Of a stretch of DNA of 61,854 bases, positions 50,979 to 60,203 are shown in pieces. The position numbers and the translations under genes are program-made. How positions within the stretch are numbered: position 1 is the stretch's first letter; each line of letters begins with the position of its first letter. The notes beneath the pieces were generated by a model, which did not search any database, was not told the DNA's origin, and was given only the letters and a program-made list of their open reading frames with translations. The DNA lies in assembly GCA_034004685.1 (NCBI GenBank), contig JAVEWG010000021.1, positions 1 to 61,854 on the forward strand, given 5' to 3'. This stretch comes from JAEUNX01 sp034004685. GTDB taxonomy: Bacteria > Pseudomonadota > Gammaproteobacteria > Burkholderiales > Rhodocyclaceae.

Positions 50979-53306
50979 CTAGTTGCGCAGGGGCTTGCCG
51001 GTAGCCAGCAAGTGCTCGATCCGGGCCTTGGTGGCCTCGGTTCGCGCCAGCTCCACCAGACCGTCCACTTCCAGGGCATAGACCACGTCTTCCGACACGG
51101 GCGCCACCGGATCGGCCCCCTTGCCGCCGGTCAGCACCGTCGCCAGCACTTCCCGCACCACCATGTCGGTGGCCGTGATCCGCCCGGCCGCCCGTTCGGT
51201 GCGGGCCGAGTTCATCAGGGACAGATAACCGGATGGCCCGGACAGGGTCAGCAGGGTGGGCTCGGGGGCCCGGTAGCCCGCCTCGGCCAGGCGCACCGCC
51301 TCGCCGCGTGCCTCGCTCAACAGCCGGTCCCGGCTCATCACGATGGGATCGCTGTCCCGCAGGATGCCGCTATCCCGGGCCTGGGCAGCGGAACCGGAGA
51401 CCGTGGCGCTGGCGATCACCTCGAACACCCGGTTGGCCACACCCAACGGCCCCTTGATGCCCCGCGCCGAGCGTTCGGCCCGGGCCAGCAACTGGGTGCA
51501 ACCGCCCCAGCCAGGAATCAGGCCCACATTGGCCTCGGGCAAGCCCGCGGTCAACTCTGCGTGGGCCACGATGGCGTCGCAATGGAGCAGCGCTTCGCAA
51601 CCGCCCCCCAGGGCGATGCCGAAGGCCGCGCCCACCACGGGGAAGGGGGCGTATTTGAGGGCCTTGTAGACTTTCTGGCCGTACAGGACGAAATCCCGCA
51701 GGGCGATGAAATCCCCCTGCTTGATCCGGCCCAGCAGCACTTCCAGGCTCGCCCCGGCGGAGAAGGCGCGGACGTGCTCATTGCCGATCACCAGACCGCG
51801 GAAGTCCTTGGGCACCCGATCCACGGCCAGTTCAATCAGGTCGAACACGCCGTTGTCCAGGATGTTCATCTTGGTCTTCAACTCAAGGCAGACGATGCCG
51901 TCCCCCATGTCCCACAGGGTCGCCGAATCGTTGTTGAGTACCGGAGCGGTCTTTTCCTTGATATCCGCCAGACAGACCACGCCCGCGGCGCGCGCCCGCG
52001 CCACCCGGCTGCCATCGGTGCGGGTCAGGGTCTTGCCGCCGTCGGCATAGAAGCCGCCGGCATCGGCCGCCCTGGCCAGCAGGGGCGGCACGAATTCACC
52101 TTCCGTCTTGAGCCGTTCCACGATCCATGCCGCGCCCACTCGGTCGGCCAGGGCGAAGGGGCCCTTGCCCCAGGCATACCCCAATTCCAGGGCGGCATCG
52201 ATGGCGGCCACGTCGTCGGCGATTTCCGGGGCCACGCGGCTGGCATACACCACCACCCGCTTGAGCACGGTCCAGGCGTAGCGGCTGAACTTGTCGTCGC
52301 CGGAACACAACTGCTTCAGATCCTTGCCACCTCCGGGCAGGGCAGCGGCCGCCACGGGCTGTTCGGCCCGGTATTCGAGCGTGGAGAAATCCACCACTTC
52401 CCGCTGCTTCTTGTCGGCGGCCGACTGGCGATAGAAGCCCGCCTTGGATTTGCGCCCAAACCGGCCGGCGGCCAGCATGCCCTTGAATACAGCGTTGTCC
52501 GGCAGGTTGTAGACCTGAATGCCGTCATCGGCCGGCAGGGTCTTGAGCAGCCCGGCCCAGACCAGGGGCACCAGGTCGATACCCACCAGATCGAACAGGC
52601 CGAACACGCCGGTCTTGGGCACGCCGAAGGGGGCGCCCGCCACCGCGTCGGCTTCCTCGGCGGTCAGGCCATGGGCAAAGGCTTCGCGGGTCGCCATGGC
52701 CATCCAGTAGCAGCCCAGGCGGTTGGCGATAAAGCCCGGGGTATCGCGGCAGGCGATCACGGTCTTGCCCAGATCCACCTCTCCCGACAGGGCTGCGCGG
52801 GCGGCCACCCCCGGTCCGTTGTCGGGGCCGGAGACCACTTCGAGCAGGCGCATGTGGCGCACCGGGTTGAAGAAATGGGTGATGACGAAATCCCGCCGGA
52901 AGGATTCCGGCAAGCCCTCGCACATGGAAGCGCGGGCCAGGGTCGAGGTATTGGAGGAAACGATGGATCCCGCCTTGCGCACCTTTTCCAGTTTGGTGAA
53001 CAGGGCGCGCTTGGCGTCCAGATCTTCGATGATGGCCTCGACGATGATGTCGGCATCGGCCAGCAGATCGAGGTCGTCATCGATGTTGCCCGGAGTGACC
53101 AGGTTGGCGGCCTCCGGATGCATGAAGCCGCCGCTTTTCAGCTGGCGCTCAATACCGCCCTTGGCAAAAGCCTTGCGGTCGGCGGCACCGGCCGGGGCCA
53201 TGTCCAGCAGCACCACGGGAATACCCCCGTTGGCAAACTGGGCGGCGATCCCGGAGCCCATGGAACCCGCCCCGATCACCGCAGCCTTGCTGATGGTTCT
53301 GCTCAT
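50979..53306 (-). CDS. Bifunctional 3-hydroxyacyl-CoA dehydrogenase/enoyl-CoA hydratase, FadN-type
   Basis: 775 residues from ATG 53306 (GGAGG, ATGA overlap with the thiolase stop). The order is dehydrogenase first: NAD motif VIGAGSMGSGIAAQFANGG (5-23) and catalytic His in THFFNPVRHMRLLEVV. The hydratase follows in the C-terminal half with GGGCEALLHCDA and LPEANVGLIPGWGG; both catalytic Glu are present. This order is that of Bacillus FadN and Ralstonia-type proteins, opposite to E. coli FadB. It hydrates enoyl-CoA and oxidises the L-3-hydroxy product; the coupled thiolase finishes the cycle. Confidence 0.92.
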   Translation of the reverse strand: MSRTISKAAVIGAGSMGSGIAAQFANGGIPVVLLDMAPAGAADRKAFAKGGIERQLKSGGFMHPEAANLVTPGNIDDDLDLLADADIIVEAIIEDLDAKRALFTKLEKVRKAGSIVSSNTSTLARASMCEGLPESFRRDFVITHFFNPVRHMRLLEVVSGPDNGPGVAARAALSGEVDLGKTVIACRDTPGFIANRLGCYWMAMATREAFAHGLTAEEADAVAGAPFGVPKTGVFGLFDLVGIDLVPLVWAGLLKTLPADDGIQVYNLPDNAVFKGMLAAGRFGRKSKAGFYRQSAADKKQREVVDFSTLEYRAEQPVAAAALPGGGKDLKQLCSGDDKFSRYAWTVLKRVVVYASRVAPEIADDVAAIDAALELGYAWGKGPFALADRVGAAWIVERLKTEGEFVPPLLARAADAGGFYADGGKTLTRTDGSRVARARAAGVVCLADIKEKTAPVLNNDSATLWDMGDGIVCLELKTKMNILDNGVFDLIELAVDRVPKDFRGLVIGNEHVRAFSAGASLEVLLGRIKQGDFIALRDFVLYGQKVYKALKYAPFPVVGAAFGIALGGGCEALLHCDAIVAHAELTAGLPEANVGLIPGWGGCTQLLARAERSARGIKGPLGVANRVFEVIASATVSGSAAQARDSGILRDSDPIVMSRDRLLSEARGEAVRLAEAGYRAPEPTLLTLSGPSGYLSLMNSARTERAAGRITATDMVVREVLATVLTGGKGADPVAPVSEDVVYALEVDGLVELARTEATKARIEHLLATGKPLRN

Positions 53307-54439
53307 ACCGCCTCCACCACCATGGCGGTGCCCATGCCGCCGCCGATGCACTGGGTGGCCACGCCGTAGCGGCCGCCGGTGCGCTTGAGGATCATGGACG
53401 CCTTGCCCAGGAGACGGGCCCCGGTGGAGCCGAGGGGATGGCCCAGAGCGATGGCGCCACCATCAATATTGAGGATTTCCTCGGGAATTTCCAGTTCGCG
53501 GCGGCAGGCTTCGGCCTGGGAGGCGAAGGCTTCGTTCATTTCCACCACGCTCACGTCCTTCATGGTGAGGCCGGCCCGCTTCAGGGCCTTGCGGGTGGAC
53601 TCCACCGGACCCATGCCCATGATGCCGGGGGCGCAGCCGGAAACGGCGAAGCTGACGATGCGGGACAGGGGCGTCAGATTGTGGCGCTTGAGGAACTCGC
53701 CAGAGCAGATCAGGAGCGCCGTGGAGCCGTCGGTCATGGGGCTGGAAGTGCCGGCGGTCACGCTGCCCCCCTCCAGGAAGCAGGGCTTCAGGGAGGCCAG
53801 CTTTTCCATGGAGGTTTCACGCACGCAGCCGTCCTTGTCCACCACAAGGCCATTGACCGTGATCGGGGCGATTTCGGCGCCCAGGCGGCCATCCTGCTGG
53901 GCGGCATAAGCCTTCATGTGGCTGGCCAGACCAAACCGGTCCTGGTCTTCGCGGCTCAGGCCGTGGAGACGCGCTACCCGCTCGGCGGTGAGGCCCACAT
54001 TGCAGAAATCATCCACCTGCTCCGACGTCCAGGTGGGGGGTGGCAGCAGGTTGAAACCCATCATGGGCACCCGGGACATGCTCTCGGTACCGCCAGCGAT
54101 GAAGGCATCGCCGGCGTTCATCGCCAGCATGCCGGCGGCCATCTGGGCCGCCTGGATGGCGGAACCGCACCAGCGATTGACGGTGACGCCGCCCACGGCC
54201 TCCGGCAAGCCGGCTTCCAGGCCCACCACCCGGCCAAGGTTGATGCCCTGCTCCCCTTCGGGGAAGGCGCAGCCCCAGATAACATCTTCAATTTCGTTGC
54301 CCGGCACGCCAGTGCGCTGCAACAGCGACTTGATGACGTGGGCACCCAGTTCATGGGGCCGCACCGAGGCCAGCGCGCCCTTGCGAGCAAAGGTGAAAGG
54401 GGTGCGGACATATGCCGCGATATAGGCTTCCCGTGTCAT
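53303..54439 (-). CDS. Acetyl-CoA acyltransferase (thiolase), FadA-type
   Basis: 378 residues, GAGGAAA upstream. All three thiolase motifs are present: nucleophile Cys91 in VNRWCGSAIQ, GGAIALGHPLGSTGAR with the catalytic His, and the second Cys in TQCIGGGMG. It cleaves 3-ketoacyl-CoA with CoA. Genes for thiolase and FadN-like enzyme overlap by 4 bp, as in fadBA-type operons. Length is a little short of the usual 390 but nothing is missing. Confidence 0.93.
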   Translation of the reverse strand: MTREAYIAAYVRTPFTFARKGALASVRPHELGAHVIKSLLQRTGVPGNEIEDVIWGCAFPEGEQGINLGRVVGLEAGLPEAVGGVTVNRWCGSAIQAAQMAAGMLAMNAGDAFIAGGTESMSRVPMMGFNLLPPPTWTSEQVDDFCNVGLTAERVARLHGLSREDQDRFGLASHMKAYAAQQDGRLGAEIAPITVNGLVVDKDGCVRETSMEKLASLKPCFLEGGSVTAGTSSPMTDGSTALLICSGEFLKRHNLTPLSRIVSFAVSGCAPGIMGMGPVESTRKALKRAGLTMKDVSVVEMNEAFASQAEACRRELEIPEEILNIDGGAIALGHPLGSTGARLLGKASMILKRTGGRYGVATQCIGGGMGTAMVVEAV

Positions 54440-54463
54440 GGCTTGATTTCCTCGCGAACCGGA

Positions 54464-55477
54464 TTAGCTGAAATAGGACGATGCGATGGCAAGGCGCTCG
54501 TGGCACTCGGTCACCATCCGCTTGATGAGTTCATCGCAGGTGGGGATGTCGTCGATCAGACCGACCACCTGGCCACCCCAAACCAGCCCGTCATCCCCGT
54601 TGCCGGACTCCAGGGCGGCGCGGCCCCGGGCCCCCGCCACCAGGTGGTGGATATCCTTGAACTCGCAGCCGCCAGGACGCCGCTCGGTGGCCACCACTTC
54701 GTCGGAGATGGGGTTTTTCAGGCAGCGCCCGGTGTTGTGCAGGGTGCGGAAAATCAGGTTGGTGTCCCGCTCACCCTTGGAAACGATCATCTTCTTGATG
54801 TTTTCGTGGATCGGCGCTTCCTGGGTCGCACAGAACCGGGTCCCCATGTTGACGCCCTCGGCGCCCAGGGCCAGGGCGGCCGCCAGCCCTCGCCCATCGC
54901 CGATGCCGCCGGAGGCGATCACCGGAATTTTCAGCTTGCGAGCAGCGGCGGGAATCAACACCAGGCCACCCACGTCATCCTCGCCAGGATGGCCGGCGCA
55001 CTCGAACCCATCGATGGAGATCATATCCACCCCGTTGCGCTCGGAAGACAGGGCGTGACGCACCGCAGTGCACTTGTGGATGATGATGACGCCTGCCGCC
55101 TTGGCCTTGTCGATGAATTCCTTGGGGTTGCTACCCGCCGTTTCCAGCACCTTCACGCCAGAACTGATGACCGCATCCAGATAGGCTTCATAGGGAGGCG
55201 GGTTGGCGGAGGGCAGGATGGTGAGGTTCACGCCGAAGGGCTTGTCGGTCATGGTCCGGCAACGCTCGATCTCCTTCACCAGCGCATCTGGCGTCGGCTG
55301 GGTCAAGGCGGTCAGGATGCCAAGACCCCCAGCGTTCGATACGGCCGAGGCCAACTCCGCCCGCCCGACCCACATCATGCCCCCTTGAACGATGGGGTAA
55401 CGGATACCGAGCATTTCGGTCACACGGTTGCGAATCGAAGGCGGATCGAGTTCGCGCTTGCTCTGGGTGCTGTTCAA
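54464..55477 (-). CDS. NMO/2-nitropropane dioxygenase-like flavoprotein
   Basis: 337 residues from TTG 55477, GGGAG 6 nt upstream. TIM-barrel with YPIVQGGMMWVGRAELASAVSNAGGLGIL, GVNLTILPS, FECAGHPGEDD and VIASGGIGDGRGLAAALALGA, all FMN-binding signatures of nitronate monooxygenase/enoyl reductase proteins. The catalytic His/Ala pair of class I enzymes is not obvious (GHPGEDD holds a His). Being in a beta-oxidation operon, it may be an FMN-dependent enoyl or ketone oxidoreductase, not a nitroalkane enzyme. Steroid clusters often contain such a gene. Confidence 0.83.
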   Translation of the reverse strand: MNSTQSKRELDPPSIRNRVTEMLGIRYPIVQGGMMWVGRAELASAVSNAGGLGILTALTQPTPDALVKEIERCRTMTDKPFGVNLTILPSANPPPYEAYLDAVISSGVKVLETAGSNPKEFIDKAKAAGVIIIHKCTAVRHALSSERNGVDMISIDGFECAGHPGEDDVGGLVLIPAAARKLKIPVIASGGIGDGRGLAAALALGAEGVNMGTRFCATQEAPIHENIKKMIVSKGERDTNLIFRTLHNTGRCLKNPISDEVVATERRPGGCEFKDIHHLVAGARGRAALESGNGDDGLVWGGQVVGLIDDIPTCDELIKRMVTECHERLAIASSYFS

Positions 55478-55563
55478 CAGATTCTCCCTTCTGGATCTTT
55501 ATATCCGCGATCGCGGTATTTTTGCCTCGCCCCGCCAGGGACGAGGACCTGCAAGCTGAAAAA

Positions 55564-56325
55564 TCAGCGCGGCGCCATGCGCAGGGCGCCGTCCAGGCGA
55601 ATTGTCTCACCGTTGAGGTAAGGATTCTCAACAATGGTGATGGCCAGCTTGCCATACTCGGCGGGACGCCCAAGGCGGGAAGGGAAAGGCACGGCGGAGC
55701 CCAGACTGGCCCGCACGTTTTCCGGCATGCCCGCCATCATGGGGGTTTCGAAAATGCCCGGGGCGATGGTGCACACCCGCACCCCATTGGGCGCCAGCTC
55801 CCGCGCCGCCTGGAGGGTCAGGGCCACGACGCCGCCCTTGGAGGCCGCGTAAGCAGCCTGGCCGACCTGGCCTTCGAAGGCCGCCACCGAGGCGGTATTG
55901 ATGATCACGCCCCGCTCACCCTCCCCCACCGGCTCCAGGGCCAGCATGTCGGCAGCGGCCAGACGGATCAGGTTGAAGGTTCCCACCAGATTGATCTCGA
56001 TGGCCCGCCGGAAATCATCCAGGGGCATGGGACCATTGCGACCGACGATCTTGGCGCCCGGCGCCACCCCGGCGCAGTTGACCAGAATCCGGGCGGCGCC
56101 ATGAGCCTCCCGGGCGACCGCGACAGCGGCTTCCGCGCTGGCCCCATCGGTGACGTCGCACTTGACGGCGATTCCACCGATCTCGGCGGCCACCGCCTTG
56201 GCGCCCTCCTCGTTGAAATCCAGAAGCGCCACCCGAGCACCAGCCGCCGCCAGGGCGCGCGCTGTTGCCGCGCCGAGCCCAGAAGCACCACCGGTCACCA
56301 GAGCCGAAAGTCCGCGGATATCCAT
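55564..56325 (-). CDS. HSD17B10-like short-chain 3-hydroxyacyl-CoA dehydrogenase
   Basis: 253 residues from ATG 56325. NAD motif TGGASGLG (about 10-17) with Asp in LLDFNEEGA for NAD specificity. NCAGVAPGAKIV replaces NNAG, as in type 10 HSD. INTASVAAFEGQVGQAAYAASKGG gives the Ser, Tyr and Lys residues. The C-terminal LGRPAEYGKLAITIVENPYLNGETIRLDG agrees with HSD10, a mitochondrial 3-hydroxy-2-methylacyl-CoA and steroid dehydrogenase. Role: oxidation of a branched 3-hydroxyacyl-CoA. Confidence 0.88.
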   Translation of the reverse strand: MDIRGLSALVTGGASGLGAATARALAAAGARVALLDFNEEGAKAVAAEIGGIAVKCDVTDGASAEAAVAVAREAHGAARILVNCAGVAPGAKIVGRNGPMPLDDFRRAIEINLVGTFNLIRLAAADMLALEPVGEGERGVIINTASVAAFEGQVGQAAYAASKGGVVALTLQAARELAPNGVRVCTIAPGIFETPMMAGMPENVRASLGSAVPFPSRLGRPAEYGKLAITIVENPYLNGETIRLDGALRMAPR

Positions 56326-56451
56326 TTGAACCCCACTAATTTTTTTGAGAAAAACAAAAATGCCCGGACCGTGGAGCCGGAGAGCAAGCTGCCGCAAAGA
56401 AACGTCAGCCCACCCCCGGCCCCACTCCGGGACACCAAACCCTCAATCCGC

Positions 56452-57252
56452 TCAACGCCCTTCGAACTTGGGTGCGCGTCGCTCAAAGAACGCAGCCAGG
56501 GCCTCGGCAAAATCCCGGGTGCCCGCACCCTTCACGAAGGCAGACTCTTCCCGGTCGAGCTGCTCCTGGAGGGAAGCATCCAGGCCCTGGATCAGCAGGC
56601 GCTTGATGCCCTGCACCGCCAGGGGCGCGGCGGCAGCAAGCCGCAAAGCCACCTTGCGGGTTTCGTCCGCCAGATTCTCCTTGGGGACGACCCAGTTCAC
56701 CAAACCCAGCCGACCCGCTTCCTGGGCAGAAATATTGTCCCCCAGCAGGGCAATCTCCATGGCCTTGCGCAGCCCCACCAGACGCGGCAGGGTCCAGGAC
56801 GCGGAGCAATCCGGCGTGGCCGCAACCTTGACATAAGCCATGTTGAGCACCGTGTTGTCGGCGGCAATCGCCAGGTCAGCGGCCAGGGCAATGCTCATCC
56901 CGGCGCCAGCCACCGCGCCATGCAAGCTTGCAAGCACAGGCTTGGGCGTTGCCTGGAGACGTGCCATGGCATCGTGAATGGGCTCGATCAGGGTGGTGGC
57001 GGCCGCCGGCGCATCAGCGCCAGCGGCACGAAAATAACCCAGATCCCCACCTGCGATGAAGGCGCGGCCAGCGGCAGAAAGCACGATCACCCGCACCGAA
57101 TCATCCGCTGCCGCGGCGATCACCGCGTCCCGGAAGCAGCGCGCCGTCTCCACGTTGATGGCGTTGAGTACATCAGGCCGATTAAAACGAATCTCGGCGA
57201 TACCATCGGTAACGCCGAGATCCACCGGCAAGGAATTTTCACCGGCTAGCAC
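56452..57252 (-). CDS. Crotonase-fold protein, PaaG-like
   Basis: 266 residues from GTG 57252, AAGGAG 7 nt upstream. Motifs FIAGGDLGYF, HGAVAGAGMSIALAADL and AYVKVAATPDCSASWTLP, ending FFERRAPKFEGR. Hydratase glutamates are absent; TPDCS carries an Asp as in isomerases. 15 bp after the neighbouring crotonase stop, in the operon that starts at 58077. Confidence 0.85.
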   Translation of the reverse strand: MLAGENSLPVDLGVTDGIAEIRFNRPDVLNAINVETARCFRDAVIAAAADDSVRVIVLSAAGRAFIAGGDLGYFRAAGADAPAAATTLIEPIHDAMARLQATPKPVLASLHGAVAGAGMSIALAADLAIAADNTVLNMAYVKVAATPDCSASWTLPRLVGLRKAMEIALLGDNISAQEAGRLGLVNWVVPKENLADETRKVALRLAAAAPLAVQGIKRLLIQGLDASLQEQLDREESAFVKGAGTRDFAEALAAFFERRAPKFEGR

Positions 57253-57267
57253 AGCAAGGCTCCTTGC

Positions 57268-58077
57268 TTACTTGCCGACGAACTTGGGCTTGCGCTTCTC
57301 GCCAAAGGCCGTGATCGCCTCCAGGTGGTCCTGGGTGGTCAGTCCGGCCAGGGCTTCGTAGCAGATGCCGATGTCCATCATCCCGTGGGCCAGTTGGCGC
57401 AGGGGAATGGAGTACAGGTTCTTGGTCCAGCGCAAGGATTGGGCCGGCAGGGCCAGCAGCTTCTCGACATAGGCGTCGACAGCGGCGTCGAGCTGCTCGG
57501 CGGGCACCGCTTCGTGGATCAGGCCAATGTCAGCAGCCTTCCGACCATTGATCTTCTCGCCGGTCAGCAGGTAGTGGCGGGCACGACCGAAACCGATCAG
57601 CTGGGGCCAGATCACATGACCGCCATCGCCGGCGGCCAGGCCCACGCTATTGTGGGGATCGGCGAAACGGGCCGCTTCAGAGGCGATCACCACATCGCAC
57701 AGCAGGGCGATGGTCGCGCCCAGCCCGATGGCATCGCCATGGACCTTGCAGACGATGGGCTTTTCGCACTCAAGGATGGTGGAAACCAGGCGCTTGCCTT
57801 CGCGGATGGAGGTGTACCAGCTGGTCGGATCGTTCCGCTGCTTTTGCATGTTGATCAGGTCGCCACCGGCGCTGAAGGCGCGGCCGGCGCCGGCCAGCAC
57901 AACCACATCGCACTCGGAATCGTGATCGATATCGATGAACACCCGAGCCAGTTCGTCATGGGACTCGGGACTCACGGAATTGAGCTTTTCGGGCTGATTG
58001 AGGGTCACATTCAGAACCCGCCCGCGGCGCTCGAACTTGATGGTCTTGTACTTGGAGTAATCCACTGGTGCACTCAT
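57268..58077 (-). CDS. Crotonase-fold protein, atypical active site
   Basis: 269 residues, GAGGAG site. Motifs FSAGGDLINM, GDAIGLGATIALLCDV and FADPHNSVGLAAGDGGHVIWP, ending FGEKRKPKFVGK. The first hydratase Glu is replaced (GATIAL) and the second region reads DPHNSVGLAAGDGG, which does not fit hydratases or PaaG isomerases. It may be a different chemistry of the family such as a lyase or hydrolase. First gene of the operon 58077-49608, after the IR at 58412. Confidence 0.83.
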   Translation of the reverse strand: MSAPVDYSKYKTIKFERRGRVLNVTLNQPEKLNSVSPESHDELARVFIDIDHDSECDVVVLAGAGRAFSAGGDLINMQKQRNDPTSWYTSIREGKRLVSTILECEKPIVCKVHGDAIGLGATIALLCDVVIASEAARFADPHNSVGLAAGDGGHVIWPQLIGFGRARHYLLTGEKINGRKAADIGLIHEAVPAEQLDAAVDAYVEKLLALPAQSLRWTKNLYSIPLRQLAHGMMDIGICYEALAGLTTQDHLEAITAFGEKRKPKFVGK

Positions 58078-58537
58078 TGCTGCAAGCTCCTCTATTGAGA
58101 CTAGTTACTAAAGGGTGGCTGCCATTCGGAGCATCAAGCTTGCCTGGCCCGATAAAGCTCCACCATTTCCATGGGCGACTACCCTCCGTGCGCCCCTGAC
58201 CTGACGCTCGCCTTGGGCGGTCCATCAGGATGTCACGACCGCCGCTACCCGAACCTGGTGAGCCACCGGAATCGAGCACTGCAGGAAGACCTCTCCGGGC
58301 TGCATCCAAGGCCGCCGGGCAATCCGCTTGAACCCTGGCGGAACCACCCGCCCAAGCGCCAACCTCAAGGAATCCGATCCCTCACCGTTTTGCTTTATAA
58401 CCACCAGCAACAACTGACACACCGTCAGTTTTGTCAACTCTAAACTATTGAGTATATCGAAGCAAGAAGTTAAGCGATACTTGGGTGCTTTAATAGGCCG
58501 CCATGGCTCCCCGATTCATTTCCACAGATCCACACCC
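58078..58537. promoter_or_regulatory. Divergent promoter region with AACTGAC-N5-GTCAGTT operator
   Basis: A 460-bp gene-free gap. AACTGAC (58412-58418) and GTCAGTT (58424-58430) are perfect arms around ACACC. To the right, TTGTCA (58431-58436) and TATATC (58453-58458) form a plus-strand promoter for the MFS gene. To the left, TATAAA on the minus strand (58394-58399) is a -10 for the crotonase operon. The operator lies between both promoters. The rest (58078-58390) shows nothing I can identify. Confidence 0.65.
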
Positions 58538-60112
58538 ATGACAGCCACATCCTCTTGGGCAGTACTTCGCCACCCCTTGTTTCGTGGGCTTTGGCTGGGC
58601 GGTTTTGCGGTCAACCTCGCGGTTTGGCTGCAAACCGTTGGCGCAGCCTGGCTGATGACCCAATTGACGCCATCGCCCTTGATGGTGGCCCTCATCCAGA
58701 CGGCTTCCAGCTTGCCCGGGGTCGTGTTCGGACTGGTGGGTGGCGCCTTGGCGGATATCCTGGATCGACGCAAGGTGATGATGTCCATGCTCGCCGGAAT
58801 GTTCCTGGCAGCGGGGCTGATGAGCGGGCTAGGCTACGCCCTTGCCCTGTCGCCGTGGATGCTCCTGGGGCTGATGTTTCTGCTGGGAACCGGCTACGCG
58901 CTGTATGTGCCCGCCTTTTATTCGGTGGGCAACGACACCGTGCCCCCGGACGAAGTGCCCGCCGCCCTGAACCTCACCAGCGTCGCCTTCAATGTCGCCC
59001 GCGTCGTCGGACCGGCGCTCGGCGGTGCCATTGTGGCGATCGTCGGGGGGGCCGGGGTATTCGCCCTGGTTACGTTCTGCTATCTGGGGACATTCCTCTT
59101 CCTGCTGCGCTGGAAGCCCGTTCGGCGCACCCGCCATTTGCCGCCGGAACGCCTGCTCAGCGCCATGACCACCGGGCTACGCTACTTGCGCCATACGCCC
59201 GAATTTCAGAAGCATCTGCTCCACGCAAGCCTGTTCATGACCTCCGGCAGCGCCATCTGGGCACTCCTGCCGGTGCTGGCAAAGGAACAACTCGGGTTTG
59301 CCGCCAGCGGCTATGGCCTGCTGCTGGGCTGTCTGGGGGTTGGCGGGGTGATTGGCGCGATCGGTGGCGGATGGCTGCGCCTTCGATACTCGGCCAATAT
59401 GGTCATCATCGCTGCGGGGGCCATCTTCGCGGCGGGCTGCCTGGCGATCCCCCACACCACCAATGTGACCGTTTTCTGCGGGCTGTTGGTGGCTGCCGGC
59501 ATGGCCTGGGTTTCCTTCGTGACCACCATCAACGTGGGCATCCAGATCTCCCAGCCCCCCTGGATCCGGGCTCGGGCCATTTCCCTGTTTGCCCTAGCAG
59601 CCTACCTGTCCATGGCTGTCGGGGCCGCGGTGTGGGGCGGCATCGCATCCCACGTGGGGGTCTCCAATACCATGTTCGCCGTTGCGGCCGCCAATATTGC
59701 CGGACTGGTCCTCATCCGGCGCTACCCTCTCCGCGCCCACGAGGAATCGCAAACCATACCCTATCTGGAAAAAGGAGAGCCTTCGGTTCATGCCAATCTG
59801 GATCCAGACGAAGGCCCGGTCCTGATTCAGGTGCGCTACCAAGTCCTGCCTGACCAGCGGGAGGACTTCCTGACCGCCATCGAACAATTGGGCCAGGCCC
59901 GCCGCCGCCGGGGTGCGCGTTTTTGGCGCCTCTATCGGGACATGGAAGTACCGAACTGCTTTGTCGAGCGCTACACCATTGACACCTGGGTAGAGCATCT
60001 GCGGCAGAAGGAGCGGATCACCGTGGCCGATCGCATGGCCGAGGACAACCTCCGCCTATATCTGGTTGCCGGGTACGAGCCGGAAACCAGCCACTATCTG
60101 GCCGAGATCTGA
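58538..60112 (+). CDS. MFS_3-type transporter with C-terminal monooxygenase-like domain
   Basis: 524 residues from ATG 58538; an earlier TTG is less likely and neither has a strong ribosome binding site. The N-terminal ~410 residues are a 12-helix MFS of the enterobactin-exporter-like MFS_3 group (HPLFRGLWLGGFAVNLAVWL, GALADILDRRKVMM). About 100 extra soluble residues at the C-terminus (VLIQVRYQVLPDQREDFLTA, GARFWRLYRDME, VERYTIDTWVEHLRQ) resemble a dimeric ferredoxin-like antibiotic-biosynthesis-monooxygenase fold. Divergent from the large beta-oxidation operon with a shared operator, so it likely moves a compound of that pathway. Confidence 0.87.
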   Translation: MTATSSWAVLRHPLFRGLWLGGFAVNLAVWLQTVGAAWLMTQLTPSPLMVALIQTASSLPGVVFGLVGGALADILDRRKVMMSMLAGMFLAAGLMSGLGYALALSPWMLLGLMFLLGTGYALYVPAFYSVGNDTVPPDEVPAALNLTSVAFNVARVVGPALGGAIVAIVGGAGVFALVTFCYLGTFLFLLRWKPVRRTRHLPPERLLSAMTTGLRYLRHTPEFQKHLLHASLFMTSGSAIWALLPVLAKEQLGFAASGYGLLLGCLGVGGVIGAIGGGWLRLRYSANMVIIAAGAIFAAGCLAIPHTTNVTVFCGLLVAAGMAWVSFVTTINVGIQISQPPWIRARAISLFALAAYLSMAVGAAVWGGIASHVGVSNTMFAVAAANIAGLVLIRRYPLRAHEESQTIPYLEKGEPSVHANLDPDEGPVLIQVRYQVLPDQREDFLTAIEQLGQARRRRGARFWRLYRDMEVPNCFVERYTIDTWVEHLRQKERITVADRMAEDNLRLYLVAGYEPETSHYLAEI

Positions 60113-60203
60113 AGCGCCCCGACCCCAGGGCTTAGCCCTTGCCACCCGGGCGCCCCATGGCTTGGCCGTTGGTGGCCCCGGGGCCGGACTGGGTCACGGA
60201 GGA

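Noticed and set aside
51012..53369. 785-codon plus-strand open frame, with similar long ones at 2187-3863, 7149-8774, 13821-15935 and 32192-34294
   Set aside because: Rich in His, Gly and Gln, all exactly antisense to recognised genes. This is the known effect of high third-position GC on the opposite strand.
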